DNA of 64,000 bases from Chryseobacterium paridis (GCF_016595215.1 NZ_JAENHK010000001.1:930001-994000); one strand, 5' to 3'; shown: positions 33,991 to 43,301, counted from the stretch's first letter. The notes: generated by a model from the letters alone, not told the origin. Numbers and translations: made by a program.

Positions 33991-35445
33991 TTAAAAATCT
34001 AATTTAAATGGTCCCTCAAAATAAGTTTTATAAGAATCCACCAGTTTTCCTTTCATATCGTAAACTCCTATCGTAATATTTTGTTTGGATAGCTTCATGG
34101 CATCTTCAGGAAAGCTTATATTGATTGTTCCTTTTGATATTTTGTCTCTTTCTACGGTAATCTTGCTTGATGCACTGTAGATCACTTCACCTTTTGCCGG
34201 TTCTATTATTTTAATAGTTACGATTTTTTTATCGTTTGTTTTATTTAAGAAGGTATAGTTATAAGTATTGGTGATCTTTCCATCTCTTACAAAGAATGTA
34301 CTTCCTGCAGGTTTAATGAATTTAGCTTCCATTTCACCACGGTTGTAAAGAAGATAACCCAGGAATCCAACCAGAAATATAAGAACTACAGCAAAACCTT
34401 TCATTCTTCCTGTGAACTTAAACTCAGTTTGGTTCTCAATTTCATTTTCTGAAGCGTAGCGGACGAGTCCTTTCGGAAGTCCTACTTTTTCCATAACTTC
34501 ATCACAGGCGTCGATACATGCTGTACAGTTCACACATTCTAGTTGCTGTCCGTCTCTGATGTCGATTCCTGTAGGACAAACAACAACACACTGATGACAG
34601 TCTATACAATCTCCTTTTCCTGCAGCTTTTCTGTCTTCACCTTTTCTCCATTTAGAACGGTTTTCACCACGTTTGAAATCATAGAAAACGTTGATGGTAT
34701 CTTTATCGATTAAAACTCCCTGCAACCTTCCATATGGACAAACCAATGTACATACCTGTTCTCTGAACCATGCAAAAACAAAGTAGAATGCAGCGGTTAA
34801 AAGAATCATTACGATGAAATTGGTAGGATGGGTAAAAGGCCCTTCGGAAACAATTCTGAAAACTTCTTGATATCCGACAATATACATGAACATAAAGTGG
34901 GTAATGATCAGTGAGATCACAATGTATACAAACCACTTTAAGCTTCTTTTCCAGATCTTTTCACTATTCCAGGGCTGACGGTCCAACTTCATTTGCTTAT
35001 TTCTGTCACCTTCGATAATAAATTCTATTTTACGAAATATGGATTCCATAAAAATTGTCTGAGGGCATATCCACCCGCAGAAAATTCTTCCGAATGCAAT
35101 CGTAAAAACGATAATGAATATTAAAGATGCTATAGCTCCTAAAGTAAGGATAAAAAAGTCCTGAGGATAGAAGGGTTGTCCAAAGATAAAAAACTGCCTG
35201 TCAATAACATTAAACAACAAGAAAGGATTTCCATTAATTTTTAAAAATGGAACTGCAAAATATATAAGTAATAAAATATAGCTTACAATGTTCCTGTAGT
35301 TGGTGTACCTTCCCTTAGGTTTTCTTGGGAACACCCATTTCCTTTTTCCGGATTGTTCCATTGTCCCTATAGAATCTCTATAAGTCTCAGGGTCCAGAAC
35401 CTGTCCCTGTCCACCGCGTGCTTCTATTTCTTCTATGTCTGACAT
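33991..35445 (-). CDS. ccoG: CcoG/RdxA cytochrome c oxidase accessory protein
   Basis: 484 residues. Membrane helices (about 50-240, including IFCGWICPQTIFME) flank a ferredoxin domain with two 4Fe-4S motifs (CIDCHQCVVVCPTG and CVNCTACIDACDEVM, about 275-320). A final helix is followed by a periplasmic Ig-like domain. CcoG is known in other bacteria to reduce copper for cbb3 assembly. It is separated from ccoP by 92 bases that contain a large terminator-like hairpin. Confidence 0.94.
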   Translation of the reverse strand: MSDIEEIEARGGQGQVLDPETYRDSIGTMEQSGKRKWVFPRKPKGRYTNYRNIVSYILLLIYFAVPFLKINGNPFLLFNVIDRQFFIFGQPFYPQDFFILTLGAIASLIFIIVFTIAFGRIFCGWICPQTIFMESIFRKIEFIIEGDRNKQMKLDRQPWNSEKIWKRSLKWFVYIVISLIITHFMFMYIVGYQEVFRIVSEGPFTHPTNFIVMILLTAAFYFVFAWFREQVCTLVCPYGRLQGVLIDKDTINVFYDFKRGENRSKWRKGEDRKAAGKGDCIDCHQCVVVCPTGIDIRDGQQLECVNCTACIDACDEVMEKVGLPKGLVRYASENEIENQTEFKFTGRMKGFAVVLIFLVGFLGYLLYNRGEMEAKFIKPAGSTFFVRDGKITNTYNYTFLNKTNDKKIVTIKIIEPAKGEVIYSASSKITVERDKISKGTINISFPEDAMKLSKQNITIGVYDMKGKLVDSYKTYFEGPFKLDF

Positions 35446-35460
35446 TTTATGATATGTTTA

Positions 35461-35515
35461 AAAAAAGAAAAGCATAATTGGTTACTACTTTTTTTAATAA
35501 CAAATTATGCTTTTC
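35461..35515 (-). terminator. Internal terminator/attenuator hairpin between ccoP and ccoG
   Basis: Eighteen-base arms with one mismatch (35467-35484 and 35498-35515; core AAAAGCATAATT) enclose a 13-base loop. On the minus strand the hairpin is followed by a T-run. It lies inside a same-strand gene cluster, so it is likely to reduce rather than end transcription into ccoG-fixH-safE. Confidence 0.75.
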
Positions 35516-35537
35516 ATATGTTTTAATTTTTTTGAAA

Positions 35538-36419
35538 TTATTCTTTTTCCCAATGAGCTTCTGTTCCCTGAGGAGCTGCTCCACCTTGAGCTGGTGTAAT
35601 TGGAGGTTGTTCCTGATTGATGTGATATACAAAAGCTGCAATCTTCTCAATTTCGGCACCTGAAACCTCTCCATTTTTACCAAATGGTCTCATAGCAGGA
35701 TTCGTTGGAGAACCATTCCAGTCCATGTGGAAAACGTTTTTAAATAAAGTTTTCTCAGGCTGGTTGATCCAATAGTTATCCGTTAAGTTTGGTCCAATTC
35801 CCCCTCTTCCGTCTTCTCCGTGGCAAGATGCACAGTTTGTTTTGAAAAGTTCTTTACCATCTGCAATGTTATCAGCTGAATATTTAGCTGTTTCAATAGT
35901 TACAGGAGGTTGAGATTTTTCATATTCTGCAATACTTGCAATTTGCTCTTTATACTCTTTTTCATATTCGCTTAATGGATGAGCGAAATCTGTGAAAGAG
36001 TATGCACATATATATACAATACAAAAAGCAGTCCCAAAATAGAATAAACCTACCCACCATTTTGGTAACTGGTTATCTAATTCCATAATACCATCGAAAC
36101 CGTGATCAATAAGGATGTCTTTCTCTTCAGTAACAGATTGCTTTTTAAATGCACTGTCATACATTCTTCTTAAGAAAGGAATCTTTTTCTCAGACAAGTA
36201 AGCTGCTTTTTCTTCTGGAGATAATTTTTTGAATTTATTATTCTCAATTAGATCTCCGATAGAGCTATGAATATAAGCTAAGATAGCACTTATCACAACA
36301 GTTCCCCAGAAGTATGGTGAAGCTAAAAACGAGTAGCTTTGTACAAATAAATAATAAAAAACTATTAAAAGTCCAATTATTATTAAAATGTTTATAACAA
36401 CCGGTGTTCTTTGTTTCAT
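35538..36419 (-). CDS. ccoP: cbb3 oxidase cytochrome c subunit III (CcoP), monoheme
   Basis: 293 residues. Two N-terminal membrane segments (about 5-45) and a third helix (about 123-145) are preceded by the conserved DGIMELDNQLPKWWV segment of CcoP. The periplasmic domain has a single heme c motif Cys-Ala-Ser-Cys-His near 195 with GIGPNLTDNYW and a likely Met ligand in NPAMRPFG. Proteobacterial CcoP carries two hemes; one is usual in Bacteroidota. It passes electrons to the CcoNO subunit. It lies 9 bases after ccoQ. Confidence 0.93.
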   Translation of the reverse strand: MKQRTPVVINILIIIGLLIVFYYLFVQSYSFLASPYFWGTVVISAILAYIHSSIGDLIENNKFKKLSPEEKAAYLSEKKIPFLRRMYDSAFKKQSVTEEKDILIDHGFDGIMELDNQLPKWWVGLFYFGTAFCIVYICAYSFTDFAHPLSEYEKEYKEQIASIAEYEKSQPPVTIETAKYSADNIADGKELFKTNCASCHGEDGRGGIGPNLTDNYWINQPEKTLFKNVFHMDWNGSPTNPAMRPFGKNGEVSGAEIEKIAAFVYHINQEQPPITPAQGGAAPQGTEAHWEKE

Positions 36420-36428
36420 AATAAATTT

Positions 36429-36626
36429 TTAATTTTTTAAATTAAAGTCATCTTCATCATCCTGCAGAGGAGCCTCTTCTTCTTCTTTGTAATATTTTTT
36501 AGGCCTGCTAAAAACATAGATAACCAAAGCAACGAAGAACAGCATAAAGAAAATCAGAGCCAGCGTCTGGTAAAAACCAGCGTTTTCTGTATTGGATAAG
36601 ATATCTTTAAAGTTCTGAGGAATCAT
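36429..36626 (-). CDS. ccoQ: CcoQ/FixQ-like small cbb3 subunit
   Basis: 65 residues: one membrane helix (about 18-40, YQTLALIFFMLFFVALVIYVF) followed by the SRPKKYYKEEEE stretch typical of FixQ, and an acidic tail. CcoQ stabilises the oxidase complex. It is in its standard place between ccoN/O and ccoP, with gaps of 15 and 9 bases. Confidence 0.85.
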   Translation of the reverse strand: MIPQNFKDILSNTENAGFYQTLALIFFMLFFVALVIYVFSRPKKYYKEEEEAPLQDDEDDFNLKN

Positions 36627-36641
36627 TGAGCCTTAATGTTT

Positions 36642-38903
36642 TTAGTTATTACTTGCTGTTTTTATTTCTGTTGTTTTAATATCAGTACCTAATCTTTGTA
36701 AGTAAGAGATAAGAGCTACAACTTCTTTTTTCTCTAATTCACCTTTAGGTTTCTTTGCATAAGCTACTTTCAAGTCATTTGCTTCAGAGAAGATATCTTT
36801 TACAATTTTCGCTGCCTGATTGTCTGCCCATTTGTTAGCAGAGTCTATCTGAGGTTTTGTATATGGTACATCGAAAGTGTTTTTCATCAGTAACATTTTA
36901 TCAACCATTTTTGATCTGTCTAAATTCGTAGCAATTAACCAAGGGTAACGAGGCATGATAGAACCTGCTGAAGTTGATCTTGGGTTATACATATGCTTAT
37001 AGTGCCAAGAACTTGGGTTTTTACCTCCTTCTCTATGTAAATCCGGTCCTGTTCTCTTAGATCCCCATAAGAATGGTCTGTCATATACGAACTCTCCCGC
37101 TTTTGAATACTGTCCATTTTTACCGTTGAATCTTACGATCTCATCTCTGAATGGTCTTACCATCTGAGAGTGACAAGCATTACAACCTTCACGGATATAA
37201 ATATCTCTACCCTCTAATTCAAGTGGTGAATAAGGTTTCACTGCTGAAATGGTAGGCACACTTTTCTTAAGAGATAGGGTAGGAATAATTTCAACTGAAC
37301 TACCGATAGAAATTGTTAAGAAAGATAAGATACCTAATAGTATTGGAGTTCTCTCTAACCAAAGGTGAGTTCCTTCTCCTTCTTTTCTGTTTTTGCTGAT
37401 ATTAGCTAAAGCAGGTGCTTCTGCCGGAACTTCTTTTTGGAATGATCCTTTTCTTACCGTTGCAACAACGTTTACAATCATTAAGATTGCTCCTGAAATA
37501 TAGAAGAAACCTCCTAAGAATCTCATTTTAAAGTAAGGAATAATAGCAGTTACAGTATCCAGCCAGTTTTTCCACAATAGTGTTCCATCCGGGTTGAATT
37601 GTTTCCACATCAATCCTTGAGTAAATCCTGAAATATACATTGGTACTGCATAGAAAATAATTCCTAAAGTCCCTAACCAGAAATGCCAGTTAGCTAATTT
37701 TACAGACCATATTTTTGTTCTCCACAAGATTGGTACCAGATAATAGATTACCCCAAATGCCATGAAACCATTCCATCCAAGAGCACCTAAATGTACGTGA
37801 CCGATAACCCAGTCAGTAAAGTGTCCAATTTTGTTAATGTTTTTTGTTGCTAATAGTGGTCCTTCAAAAGTTGCCATACCATAACAAGTAACAGCTACTA
37901 CGAAGAATTTAAGAATAGGATTTTCTCTTACTTTATCCCATGCTCCTCTTAAGGTAAGAAGACCATTGAGCATACCCCCCCAAGATGGTGCGATAAGCAT
38001 GATTGAGAAACCTGTTCCTACTGCCTGAGCCCAAGCTGGAAGAGCAGTATACTGAAGGTGGTGAGGACCAGCCCAGATATATACGAAAATTAATGACCAG
38101 AAGTGAATAATAGACAGTTTGTATGAGAAAACTGGTCTGTCAGCAGCTTTTGGTAAGAAGTAGTACATCAGACCCAAAACCGGAGTTGTCAATACGAATG
38201 CAACCGCATTGTGACCATACCACCATTGTACTATAGCATCTTTTACCCCAGCATATGCTGAATATGATTTCCATCCTGTGAAAGATAATGGAACTTCTAA
38301 GTTGTTAAAAATGTGAAGCATTGCTACTGCGATCCAAGTACCAATATAGAACCAGATAGCTACATAAAGGTGTCTTACCCTTCTCTTAGCAATAGTTAAG
38401 AACATGTTGGCACCGAAAATGATCCACGAGAAAGCAATTAAAATATCGATTGGCCATTCATGTTCAGCGTATTCTTTTGAGGTATTAATACCCATAAAGA
38501 ATGTGATGAACGTAGCAACAATCATAAATTGCCAAGTCCAGAAATGTATCCAAGATAACGTATCACTGTACATTCTTGCTTTCAATAATCTCTGTAGAGA
38601 GTAATAAATACCGGTATAAACGATATTACATACGAACGCCCAGATTACAGTGTTGGTGTGCAACATTCTGATTCTACCAAAACCAAATGCACCATGAGTA
38701 TTAATTAGCCCTTGAATATTACCACTCTTTAAACTCTGAATGGTAGTATCATCTGTACCAAATAAAAATTCAGGAAGCTCAGGGTAGAAAAGCATTAAGG
38801 CTGCGGTAAGCCCGAACGTAAACCCTATAAGCCCAAAAACTATGGTCGCATAAAGAAATGCCCGAACAATACTGTTGTCATAACTAAACTTTTGTGTCTC
38901 CAT
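36642..38903 (-). CDS. ccoNO: Fused CcoN-CcoO cbb3 oxidase catalytic and heme c subunits
   Basis: 753 residues. The first two thirds are CcoN, with about 13-14 membrane helices and heme b/CuB histidines in WYGHNAVAF, GPHHLQYTALP and GHVHLGALGWNG. The last third is CcoO: one membrane anchor (TPILLGILSFLTISIGSSVEIIP, split here by its length) then a periplasmic heme c domain with Cys-Asn-Ala-Cys-His near 570 and the QMVRPFRDE motif. It reduces oxygen to water with high affinity at the inner membrane while pumping protons. In most bacteria the two are separate genes; the reading frame here is continuous with no intervening stop. Confidence 0.95.
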   Translation of the reverse strand: METQKFSYDNSIVRAFLYATIVFGLIGFTFGLTAALMLFYPELPEFLFGTDDTTIQSLKSGNIQGLINTHGAFGFGRIRMLHTNTVIWAFVCNIVYTGIYYSLQRLLKARMYSDTLSWIHFWTWQFMIVATFITFFMGINTSKEYAEHEWPIDILIAFSWIIFGANMFLTIAKRRVRHLYVAIWFYIGTWIAVAMLHIFNNLEVPLSFTGWKSYSAYAGVKDAIVQWWYGHNAVAFVLTTPVLGLMYYFLPKAADRPVFSYKLSIIHFWSLIFVYIWAGPHHLQYTALPAWAQAVGTGFSIMLIAPSWGGMLNGLLTLRGAWDKVRENPILKFFVVAVTCYGMATFEGPLLATKNINKIGHFTDWVIGHVHLGALGWNGFMAFGVIYYLVPILWRTKIWSVKLANWHFWLGTLGIIFYAVPMYISGFTQGLMWKQFNPDGTLLWKNWLDTVTAIIPYFKMRFLGGFFYISGAILMIVNVVATVRKGSFQKEVPAEAPALANISKNRKEGEGTHLWLERTPILLGILSFLTISIGSSVEIIPTLSLKKSVPTISAVKPYSPLELEGRDIYIREGCNACHSQMVRPFRDEIVRFNGKNGQYSKAGEFVYDRPFLWGSKRTGPDLHREGGKNPSSWHYKHMYNPRSTSAGSIMPRYPWLIATNLDRSKMVDKMLLMKNTFDVPYTKPQIDSANKWADNQAAKIVKDIFSEANDLKVAYAKKPKGELEKKEVVALISYLQRLGTDIKTTEIKTASNN

Positions 38904-38908
38904 ATCAA

Positions 38909-39133
38909 CTATTCACTTTTTTCTTCAATTTTATTATTTTCTCCTTTTTCTTTCTCGTCTGTTTTGTTGTCATCTTCTTTTTTCTCCTTTATTTCACCGG
39001 AATCAAAAAGAATTCTAACAGCTGGAGACTCATCATCTTCAAACTGTCCTTTTCGGGCGTTGACTATAAAAACGACCAAGAAAATTGCAGCCAAAGAAAC
39101 ACTGCATAGGATCATTAAATATAGAATATCCAT
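38909..39133 (-). CDS. ccoS: CcoS cbb3 oxidase assembly protein
   Basis: 74 residues. The helix MDILYLMILCSVSLAAIFL is followed by the CcoS motif GQFEDDESPAVRILFD and a Lys/Glu-rich tail. CcoS is needed for heme and copper insertion into cbb3 oxidase. It lies 5 bases upstream of ccoNO and 109 bases after ccoI. Its own promoter region carries a candidate Crp/Fnr operator. Confidence 0.88.
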   Translation of the reverse strand: MDILYLMILCSVSLAAIFLVVFIVNARKGQFEDDESPAVRILFDSGEIKEKKEDDNKTDEKEKGENNKIEEKSE

Positions 39134-39140
39134 CAGACAA

Positions 39141-39196
39141 CAAAATTAACCTATTTTCGGGGTTCAAATTTAGTGAAAAATAATGACATTCATCAC
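39141..39196 (-). promoter_or_regulatory. ccoS promoter region with candidate Crp/Fnr operator
   Basis: On the minus strand two exact -7 boxes are seen: TAAATTTG (39172-39165) and TAATTTTG (39148-39141). Upstream of them GTGATGAATGTCAT (39196-39183) has the core TGA-N6-TCA. The same 14 bases, with one A/G difference, lie at the promoter of the Crp/Fnr gene (41692-41705). Confidence 0.55.
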
Positions 39197-39242
39197 GAAA
39201 TACCGATTCTTGCTAATTTAAAATCAGTCTAAATAAGGGCTT

Positions 39243-41627
39243 CTACGCCTCTTTGGTAAAGTATTTCCGACCTAAGATCCAGGTTGAAATTGTAGTGAAT
39301 GCGACTACGGTGATAGAACTTATTGGCATGATTATCGCTGCGAAGAGCGGATGCATATGGCCTGTAACTGCGTAACTTAAACCAACTATATTGTACAGAA
39401 AGCTGATTATGAATGTCATTTTCACAATTGTTATTGAGCCTTTACAAACGTTCAGGTATCTGTCTAAGGTAACAACTTTGTCTCCATTCATGATAACATC
39501 TGAAGAGGGAGTAAAGCTATTTGTATCATCCGCGATTGCTATTCCGACATTACTTTGCTTAAGTGCACCGGCGTCATTTAAACCATCTCCAAGCATCGCC
39601 ACTTTGTAGTTTTTATCCTGCAGTTGTTTGATGTAATTAAGCTTGTCTTCAGGGCTCTGATTAAAAGCCATAGCCTGACAATTAGGAATGATGTCCTTTA
39701 GCTGACTTTCTTCAGAAGAATTATCTCCACTTAAGATGAAGATTTTATAATTGGTAAGGGTTTTGAATAAATTCTTAAGATGACCTCTGTATTCATTTTT
39801 GAAGATGAATTTACCCAGGAATTCATTGTTCTTACTTATATAGACCGCTGTTTCAAGGTTTTTAGATTCCTGGTTGTTGTACCTGGCAGATCCTATTTTA
39901 TAGCTGTTTCCCCGTACACTAGCTTCGTAACCTTTTCCTGAGATTTCTAAAAATTGCTCAACAGGAAAGTAATCATCATTTACATCGATGAATTCGTATA
40001 ATGATTTTGAAAGAGGGTGATTGGAGTTTTTTAGTAATGTTTTAATATTCAGTAAATCAAACTCGGATATTTCAGAACCGTCATATTTAATATTGGTCTT
40101 CTTTCTGTGGGTAATGGTTCCCGTTTTGTCAAATACCAGTGTGTCAACTTTTGCTATTTTTTCAATAGTCAAAGTATCCTTTACGTAGAATTTATTTCTA
40201 CCAAGAATTCTCATAATATGCCCAAAAGTAAATGGTGCAGAAAGTGCCAGTGCACAAGGACAAGCGATGATAAGTATTGCTGAAACTACCTGAAACATTT
40301 TTTCAAGATCCACGAACGACCAGTAAATTCCTGAGATTAAAGCAATCCCCAAAATAATGAATGTGAAGTATTTACTTATATTATTAGTAAGTGTATCCAG
40401 TCCTGTTTCATACTTCTTGAATGCTTCTTTGTTCCAGAGTTGGGTCAGATAACTCTGGTCAACATTTTTTATGACTTCAAGCTCAAGAGAGGAGCCAATT
40501 TGTTTTCCGCCTGCAAAAATTTTATCCCCTGGTTGTTTGCTGATGCTTTCACTTTCTCCCGTAATGAAACTATTATCAATGTTTCCTTCTCCGTTGATTA
40601 GAATAGCATCTACCGGTATTATTTCCTGATTTCTAACAAGAATTCGGTCTCCCACTTTTACCTCAGAAAGTAAAATATTATCCTGCTTTCCATCAAAATC
40701 TACTTTAGTAACAGCAATTGGATAAAATGACTTATAATCACGGTCGTAAGATAGGGCGCTGTATGTTCTTTTTTGGAAGGTTTTTCCTAAAAGCATGAAG
40801 AATAATAGTCCGCATAGCGTATCGAAATAACCAGGTCCATAATTTGTCAATACTTCATAGGCACTTCTTCCAAAAAGGACAAAAATTCCTAATACAATAG
40901 GAACGTCGATATTGACAATTTTATTTTTTAAACCATACCAGGCAGATTTGTAATAATCTGAGGCAGAATAGAAAACTACCGGAATGGCAAGTAAAAACAT
41001 CAGGGTTCTGAAAAGCCCTTTGTAATGCTGCATCCAATAATCCTCTCCTCCAATGTATTCGGGGAAGGCAAGGAACATTCCGTTACCAAAAGCAAAACCT
41101 GCAATCGCTAACTTTACCAAAAGTGATTTGTCAAGATGGTCAACGTTTTTCTCCGCGGTTTCCAGACTGATAACTGGCTTGTAGCCAAGATTGGTTAAAA
41201 ACTTAGCTAATTCGCTTAATTTTAAATCGTTATGGTTGAATGAGACCTGTAGGGTCTTTCTTGTAAAATTAACCTGAGAATATTTGATACCCTCATTTAA
41301 TGTATGGAGACTTTCTAAAAGCCAGATACAAGAAGAGCAATGTATCACTGGAACCTTGAAGGTTATTAAGCTTGTGCTTCCTTCAGAAAAGTCGGTAACT
41401 TTCTCAAAAATTTCTGGAGTATCTAAATAATCGAATTGAGAAGAATTTTCATCACTGGGACGAATTCCTGCTCTTTTATTTAATTCGTAAAAATTACTTA
41501 GATTGTTGGTATTCAGAATTTCGTAAACGGATCTGCAACCATTGCAACAAAAAGTTTTTTCGTCAAAAAGAATTCTTTCTTTTTCTATGCCTTGACCACA
41601 ATGAAAACAGTTCTCGCTCACCTCCAT
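39243..41627 (-). CDS. ccoI: CcoI/FixI copper-transporting P1B-type ATPase
   Basis: 794 residues. The N-terminus has a Cys-rich metal-binding region (Cys7, Cys10, and Cys27, 28, 31) and an HMA domain with CSSCIW (97-102). About eight membrane helices follow, with the metal-site CPC motif in CPCALALSAPF, the TGES phosphatase loop and the phosphorylated Asp in DKTGTITH. FixI/CcoI pumps copper to the periplasm for cbb3 oxidase. It is the first gene of the locus, divergent from the Crp/Fnr gene; a -7 box TAATTTTG (minus strand, 41649-41642) lies 14 bases before its start. Confidence 0.94.
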   Translation of the reverse strand: MEVSENCFHCGQGIEKERILFDEKTFCCNGCRSVYEILNTNNLSNFYELNKRAGIRPSDENSSQFDYLDTPEIFEKVTDFSEGSTSLITFKVPVIHCSSCIWLLESLHTLNEGIKYSQVNFTRKTLQVSFNHNDLKLSELAKFLTNLGYKPVISLETAEKNVDHLDKSLLVKLAIAGFAFGNGMFLAFPEYIGGEDYWMQHYKGLFRTLMFLLAIPVVFYSASDYYKSAWYGLKNKIVNIDVPIVLGIFVLFGRSAYEVLTNYGPGYFDTLCGLLFFMLLGKTFQKRTYSALSYDRDYKSFYPIAVTKVDFDGKQDNILLSEVKVGDRILVRNQEIIPVDAILINGEGNIDNSFITGESESISKQPGDKIFAGGKQIGSSLELEVIKNVDQSYLTQLWNKEAFKKYETGLDTLTNNISKYFTFIILGIALISGIYWSFVDLEKMFQVVSAILIIACPCALALSAPFTFGHIMRILGRNKFYVKDTLTIEKIAKVDTLVFDKTGTITHRKKTNIKYDGSEISEFDLLNIKTLLKNSNHPLSKSLYEFIDVNDDYFPVEQFLEISGKGYEASVRGNSYKIGSARYNNQESKNLETAVYISKNNEFLGKFIFKNEYRGHLKNLFKTLTNYKIFILSGDNSSEESQLKDIIPNCQAMAFNQSPEDKLNYIKQLQDKNYKVAMLGDGLNDAGALKQSNVGIAIADDTNSFTPSSDVIMNGDKVVTLDRYLNVCKGSITIVKMTFIISFLYNIVGLSYAVTGHMHPLFAAIIMPISSITVVAFTTISTWILGRKYFTKEA

Positions 41628-41660
41628 AAATTATTGAGGTACAAAATTATAACAAATTTT

Positions 41661-41706
41661 TTTGTTTATCGAGTTAAAATGTTCTATTTTTGTGATAAAT
41701 GTCATA
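41661..41706 (+). promoter_or_regulatory. Promoter and candidate autoregulatory site of the Crp/Fnr gene
   Basis: TTTG (41661-41664), 20 bases, TATTTTTG (41685-41692) is a near-ideal Bacteroidota promoter. TGTGA-TAAATG-TCATA (41691-41706) overlaps the -7 box edge and resembles a Crp/Fnr box (TGTGA-N6-TCACA). A bound regulator at this position would probably block transcription. Confidence 0.6.
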
Positions 41707-41711
41707 TTAAA

Positions 41712-42425
41712 ATGTCGCAGGAACAACAGATTGCAATTGAAGAGAGGTTCGCCAGAGTTTTTAATGATAAATCATTTAAAGAAAGACTTTCAAGCGCAGA
41801 TTTTGAAAAATACATTAGCACAAAAAAGAAATTAAATTTTCAAAAACACGACACTATTTTTGAGGACGGAGAAACTCCAAAAGGAGTTTACTTTTTACAA
41901 AGTGGTGCTGCTAAACTTTCTAAATCCGGAGCTTTCGGAAAAGATCAGATTTTAAGATTTATCAAAGAAGGCGATATCATTGGTTACCGATCTTTACTTT
42001 GTGGAGAAAACTTTCAGGCTAAGGCTGAAGCAATGACTGATATTGAATGTACTTTTCTACCTGCAGATGTTTTTATGTATCTTTTAGAGGTGGATTCTCA
42101 ATTATCTTTCGTAATGCTTCAGAAAATCGCTTATGAATTAGGGGAGTCTTCAAATACCATTACATTCCTTGCTCAAAAAACAGTAAGAGAAAGATTAGCT
42201 GAAATCCTTTTGCTTTTGGAGCAGAAATTAGGAGTAGATCCCGAAGGGTTTATTAAAATTTCTTTGACAAGAGAAGAAATTGCTAATATTATTGGTACCG
42301 CTACTGAAAGTGCCATTCGTTTGATCTCTGAATTTAAACAGGATGATCTCATAGAGGTAGATGGTAGAAATATTAAAATTCTCAATCACGACAAATTAAT
42401 GAAACTAGGTCACGTAGTTTTATAA
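41712..42425 (+). CDS. Crp/Fnr family transcriptional regulator
   Basis: 237 residues from ATG 41712; the open frame extends to 41592 but overlaps ccoI and the promoter. It has an N-terminal cyclic-nucleotide-binding-like domain (GETPKGVYFLQSGAAKL and FIKEGDIIGYRSLLCGE), a dimer helix and a C-terminal winged helix-turn-helix (SLTREEIANIIGTATESAIRLISEFK). It lacks the N-terminal Cys cluster of true Fnr, so oxygen sensing through a 4Fe-4S centre is not supported. It is divergent from the cbb3 genes, which makes them likely targets. Confidence 0.9.
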   Translation: MSQEQQIAIEERFARVFNDKSFKERLSSADFEKYISTKKKLNFQKHDTIFEDGETPKGVYFLQSGAAKLSKSGAFGKDQILRFIKEGDIIGYRSLLCGENFQAKAEAMTDIECTFLPADVFMYLLEVDSQLSFVMLQKIAYELGESSNTITFLAQKTVRERLAEILLLLEQKLGVDPEGFIKISLTREEIANIIGTATESAIRLISEFKQDDLIEVDGRNIKILNHDKLMKLGHVVL

Positions 42426-42439
42426 ATCATACAAAATTT

Positions 42440-42463
42440 AAGTCGGCGGAAGCCGACTTTTTA
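42440..42463 (+). terminator. Rho-independent terminator
   Basis: AAGTCGGC-GGAA-GCCGACTT followed by TTTT. Confidence 0.9.
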
Positions 42464-42485
42464 ACTTTTAAAATATAGATACATT

Positions 42486-43301
42486 ATGTCTGTACATTCT
42501 GAAATTAAAAAAGTTACGACTGAAACCTTGCGTAAGATGAAATTTGACAAGGAAAAGATAACAATGCTTACTGCATATGATTTTACCACTGCAAAGATGG
42601 TAGATGCCGGAGGAGTAGATGCTATTTTGATAGGAGATTCTGCTGCGAATGTGATGGCAGGTTTCGAAACTACTTTACCGATCACTTTAGATCAGATGAT
42701 TTATCATGCTCAAAGTGTTGTTCGTGGGGTAGACAGAGCTTTAGTAATTGCAGATTTGCCATTTGGCACCTACCAAAGTAATCCTGAAAAAGCATTAGAG
42801 TCTGCGGTTAGAATGATGAAAGAAGGAGGTGCTCATGCTGTGAAAATTGAAGGGGGAAAGGAGATTGCAAAATCTATTAAGAAAATTGTAAATGCAGGAA
42901 TTCCTGTAATGGGACATTTGGGATTGACTCCTCAGTCTATTTACAAATTCGGAACTTATAAAGTAAGAGCCAAAGATGAAGCAGAGGCGGAAAAATTGAT
43001 TAGCGATGCACAACTTTTGGAAGAATTAGGTTGCTTCTCTGTTGTTTTAGAAAAAATTCCGGCAGAGCTAGCTAAAAAAGTATCAGAAAGTATTTCTATT
43101 CCAACAATCGGAATCGGGGCAGGTGCTGATTGTGATGGGCAGGTTTTAGTGTATCATGATATGGTAGGAATGAATCAGGGATTTAGCCCAAAATTCTTAA
43201 GACGTTATCTTGATCTTTATACTGAAATTACAGGAGCTGTCGCTCAATATGTAAAAGATGTAAAAGATGTGAGTTTTCCAAATGAAACAGAAAGTTATTA
43301 A
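42486..43301 (+). CDS. panB: 3-methyl-2-oxobutanoate hydroxymethyltransferase
   Basis: 271 residues with PanB signatures: [68 protein letters not shown] and [15 protein letters not shown]. It adds a hydroxymethyl group from methylene-tetrahydrofolate to ketoisovalerate, the first committed step to pantothenate and coenzyme A. A small membrane gene and a pseudouridine synthase gene follow with gaps of 3 and 5 bases. Confidence 0.97.
   Translation: MSVHSEIKKVTTETLRKMKFDKEKITMLTAYDFTTAKMVDAGGVDAILIGDSAANVMAGFETTLPITLDQMIYHAQSVVRGVDRALVIADLPFGTYQSNPEKALESAVRMMKEGGAHAVKIEGGKEIAKSIKKIVNAGIPVMGHLGLTPQSIYKFGTYKVRAKDEAEAEKLISDAQLLEELGCFSVVLEKIPAELAKKVSESISIPTIGIGAGADCDGQVLVYHDMVGMNQGFSPKFLRRYLDLYTEITGAVAQYVKDVKDVSFPNETESY

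Noticed and set aside
35447..35683. 78-residue minus-strand frame overlapping the end of ccoP
   Set aside because: Out-of-frame with ccoP and runs through the hairpin; no family features.
38892..39149. Plus-strand frame opposite ccoS
   Set aside because: Ser/Phe-rich antisense shadow of the Lys/Glu-rich ccoS gene, which is well supported.
41712..42425. True oxygen-sensing Fnr
   Set aside because: The N-terminal Cys cluster needed for a 4Fe-4S sensor is not present in the chosen protein; the two Cys in the upstream extension lie in untranslated promoter sequence.
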